Shown: positions 62,469 to 64,000 of the stretch, one piece after another | Layout: every line of letters begins with the position of its first letter | Position numbering within the stretch: position 1 is the stretch's first letter | Assembly: GCA_013339895.1 (NCBI GenBank) | Contig: JABACO010000009.1 | Location: forward strand, 862,751 to 926,750 | Source: Ephydatia muelleri | Taxonomy: Eukaryota; Porifera; Demospongiae; Spongillida; Spongillidae | Direction of reading: 5' to 3' | DNA: 64,000 nucleotides | Program-made: the position numbers and the translations under genes | The notes under the pieces: generated by a model | Databases searched by the model: none | What the model was told of the DNA's origin: nothing | What the model saw: only the letters and a program-made list of their open reading frames with translations

Positions 62469-64000
62469 CCAGCAAGTTCATACTCCACTACGACCCTCAG
62501 AATTTGAGAGAGAGCTTCGCAATCACCCTGACAAAGCCTGGGTTACCTGGCTGCTTAATAGCATTCTATACGGTGTTTCTATTGGTTTTAATGGCCCCCA
62601 CACACCCTACACTGCACGTAATCTCCCCTCAGCCTTGCAGCATCCGGAGGTGGTTAGCTCTGAGCTCCAGAAGGAGGTGGAAGCTGGCAGGGTCCTAGGC
62701 CCCTTTGCTGAGCGACCGCTACCCAACCTCAGAACCTCGGGGCTTGGTGCTGCTCCCAAGAAGAATGGGAAATGGAGAGTCATACTCCACCTCTCGGCTC
62801 CCCATGGAACAAGCGTCAATGATGGCATTTTGAAGGAAGAGTTTTCGCTGCATTACTCTTCAGTGGACGATGCTGTCGGGCTTCTCCACACCTATGGCAC
62901 TGGTGCGATAATGGCAAAAATTGATCTTAAGTCCACCTTCAGAATGGTTCCTGTACGCCCAGCAGACTGGGACTTACTGGGGATGTTTTGGGATGGCATG
63001 TACTATGTCGATACATGCCTACCCTTTGGGCTCAGATCTGCGCCATGCCTGTTCAACCGTTTTGCTGATGCCCTTCATTGGGTCCTTGCTACCAACTACC
63101 ACATTGATGCGGTCCACTACCTGGATGATTTTCTTCTTGTGGGGGCAGCAGGTCAGCAACAATGTACCTCCTCAGTCCAAGTCACACTCTCAGTTTGCGA
63201 AAGGTTGGGTATTCCTGTTGCCTTTGAGAAACTGGAGGGACCATCAACACAAATCACCTTCCTGGGGATTGTCCTGGATTCGGATGCTCGCCGACTGTCA
63301 CTCCCCCAGGACAAGTTGCGTGACATCTTGCAGATGGTTCAGTCCTGGCTGGGGCGGTACAAGTCAACCAAGCGTGAGCTGCTATCTCTCATTGGCAAGC
63401 TGTCATTTGCGACCAAAGTTGTTCCGGCTGGGCGTCTATTCCTGCGGCGTTTAATTGACCTGTCCACTACTGTCGATAGACTCCATCACCATATTCGGAT
63501 CAACTCAGAGGCCAGGGCAGACCTTGCGTGGTGGGCTCGCTTCCTCCCAACCTGGAATGGAGTAGCCATGTTTCTGGACCCTGGTTGGATCAGTGCCGAA
63601 ACACTGAACCTTTTCACGGATGCCTCCGGTATCCATGGGTTTGGGGGCTACTTCAACGGGTTCTGGTTCAGGGGATCGTGGCTGCCTCATCAGGAGCTTT
63701 CCCAGCGTTCCATTCAGTGGCAGGAACTGTTTGCCATCGTGGCAGCAGCTCATGCGTGGGGTCACAAGCTAGCCGGACACCGCATCAGGTTCCACTGTGA
63801 CAACCAGGCGGTGGTTCACGCATGGTCTGGTCAGTCCTCCCGGGATCCCAAGATCATGAGCCTTCTTCGGGAGTTGTTCTATGCTGCCGCATGCAACAAC
63901 TTCACAATCCAACTTGTGCATGTCCCGGGCAAACACAACCCACTGGCAGATGCATTGTCTCGGAACCAGCTCTCACGGTTTTTGCTCTTGCCCCACAGGC
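62308..64000 (+). CDS. RT-RNase H polyprotein of the DIRS/Ngaro element (partial)
   Basis: Open from 62113 to the window end; the first in-frame ATG is 62308, overlapping gag by 161 bases in another frame. Reverse transcriptase motifs: KKNGKWRVILHLSAPHG, MAKIDLKSTFRMVPV, CLPFGLRSAPCLFNRF and YLDD (63118-63129). An RNase H-like domain follows with LFTDASGIHGFGGYF, WQELFAIVAAAHAW, HCDNQAVVHAW and KHNPLADALSR. This order and the FGLRSAP and DN(Q/K)AVV motifs are typical of DIRS-like elements. No stop or frameshift was seen in 563 codons. The tyrosine recombinase should lie beyond 64000. Confidence 0.9.
   Translation, partial: MSLTPSRVRRSAGALTTALAPESAVHLPTSAGSQVVGATTLAKPVLGPWGSLADQQVHTPLRPSEFERELRNHPDKAWVTWLLNSILYGVSIGFNGPHTPYTARNLPSALQHPEVVSSELQKEVEAGRVLGPFAERPLPNLRTSGLGAAPKKNGKWRVILHLSAPHGTSVNDGILKEEFSLHYSSVDDAVGLLHTYGTGAIMAKIDLKSTFRMVPVRPADWDLLGMFWDGMYYVDTCLPFGLRSAPCLFNRFADALHWVLATNYHIDAVHYLDDFLLVGAAGQQQCTSSVQVTLSVCERLGIPVAFEKLEGPSTQITFLGIVLDSDARRLSLPQDKLRDILQMVQSWLGRYKSTKRELLSLIGKLSFATKVVPAGRLFLRRLIDLSTTVDRLHHHIRINSEARADLAWWARFLPTWNGVAMFLDPGWISAETLNLFTDASGIHGFGGYFNGFWFRGSWLPHQELSQRSIQWQELFAIVAAAHAWGHKLAGHRIRFHCDNQAVVHAWSGQSSRDPKIMSLLRELFYAAACNNFTIQLVHVPGKHNPLADALSRNQLSRFLLLPHR

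Larger units (their letters stand above)
60582..64000 (+). mobile_element. DIRS/Ngaro-like retroelement, 5' part
   Basis: Overlapping gag-like and RT/RNase H frames of the kind found in tyrosine-recombinase retrotransposons. The window ends before any recombinase or terminal repeat, so DIRS versus Ngaro cannot be decided. The GC content is visibly higher than in the surrounding sequence. Confidence 0.82.

Overview
The window is eukaryotic, from an invertebrate animal. It carries introns with GT-AG (one GC-AG) boundaries, single homologues of the animal genes MTO1, STUB1/CHIP, ULK4, PARP6/PARP8 and a NEDD4-type HECT ligase, and several retrotransposons and hAT elements. The single pre-duplication PARP6/8 gene and the tandem repeats in almost every intron would fit a basal invertebrate such as a sponge, but nothing here proves the phylum.

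Layout. 1-2520: minisatellite joined to a duplicated copy of the last MTO1 exon. 2790-4345: wrecks of a hAT element and a Ty3/gypsy integrase around an 18-bp minisatellite. 4886-8731 (-): a 1281-codon intronless gene with ankyrin repeats, a nucleic-acid-deaminase-like domain and a C-terminal OTU protease domain. 9048-14960: fold-back (hairpin) elements and a threefold noncoding repeat. 15025-15533 (-): two TPR exons of STUB1, cut by a 1000-base assembly gap. 16635-18032: broken gypsy element with its 3' LTR. 18316-26080 (+): C-terminal two thirds of MTO1, with introns full of minisatellites. 27300-27790 (-): a small secreted cysteine-rich protein, divergent from ULK4 (27873-30005, +). 30531-36798 (+): a complete 25-exon PARP6/8 gene (652 aa). 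37146-50572 (-): a 25-exon, 1041-aa NEDD4-like gene with WW domains and a HECT domain that lacks the catalytic cysteine; one intron holds a multi-kilobase inverted duplication. 51203-54657: intact hAT transposon with an 8-bp target-site duplication. 55237-59910: nearly intact Ty3/gypsy element with 190-bp LTRs. 60582-64000: DIRS/Ngaro-like retroelement running off the end.

The host genes form no operon or single pathway: MTO1 modifies mitochondrial tRNA, STUB1 and the HECT protein belong to ubiquitin signalling, and PARP6/8 is a mono-ADP-ribosyltransferase. Points that most deserve follow-up: the ankyrin-deaminase-OTU gene, whose parts resemble secreted effectors of intracellular bacteria; the pseudo-HECT; and three separate genes in which a tandem repeat has multiplied the neighbouring 5' splice site, in two cases as in-frame cassettes.

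Multi-exon models were built by hand from homology, splice sites and reading-frame phase; PARP6/8 and the HECT gene close in phase from start to stop. No database search was run.
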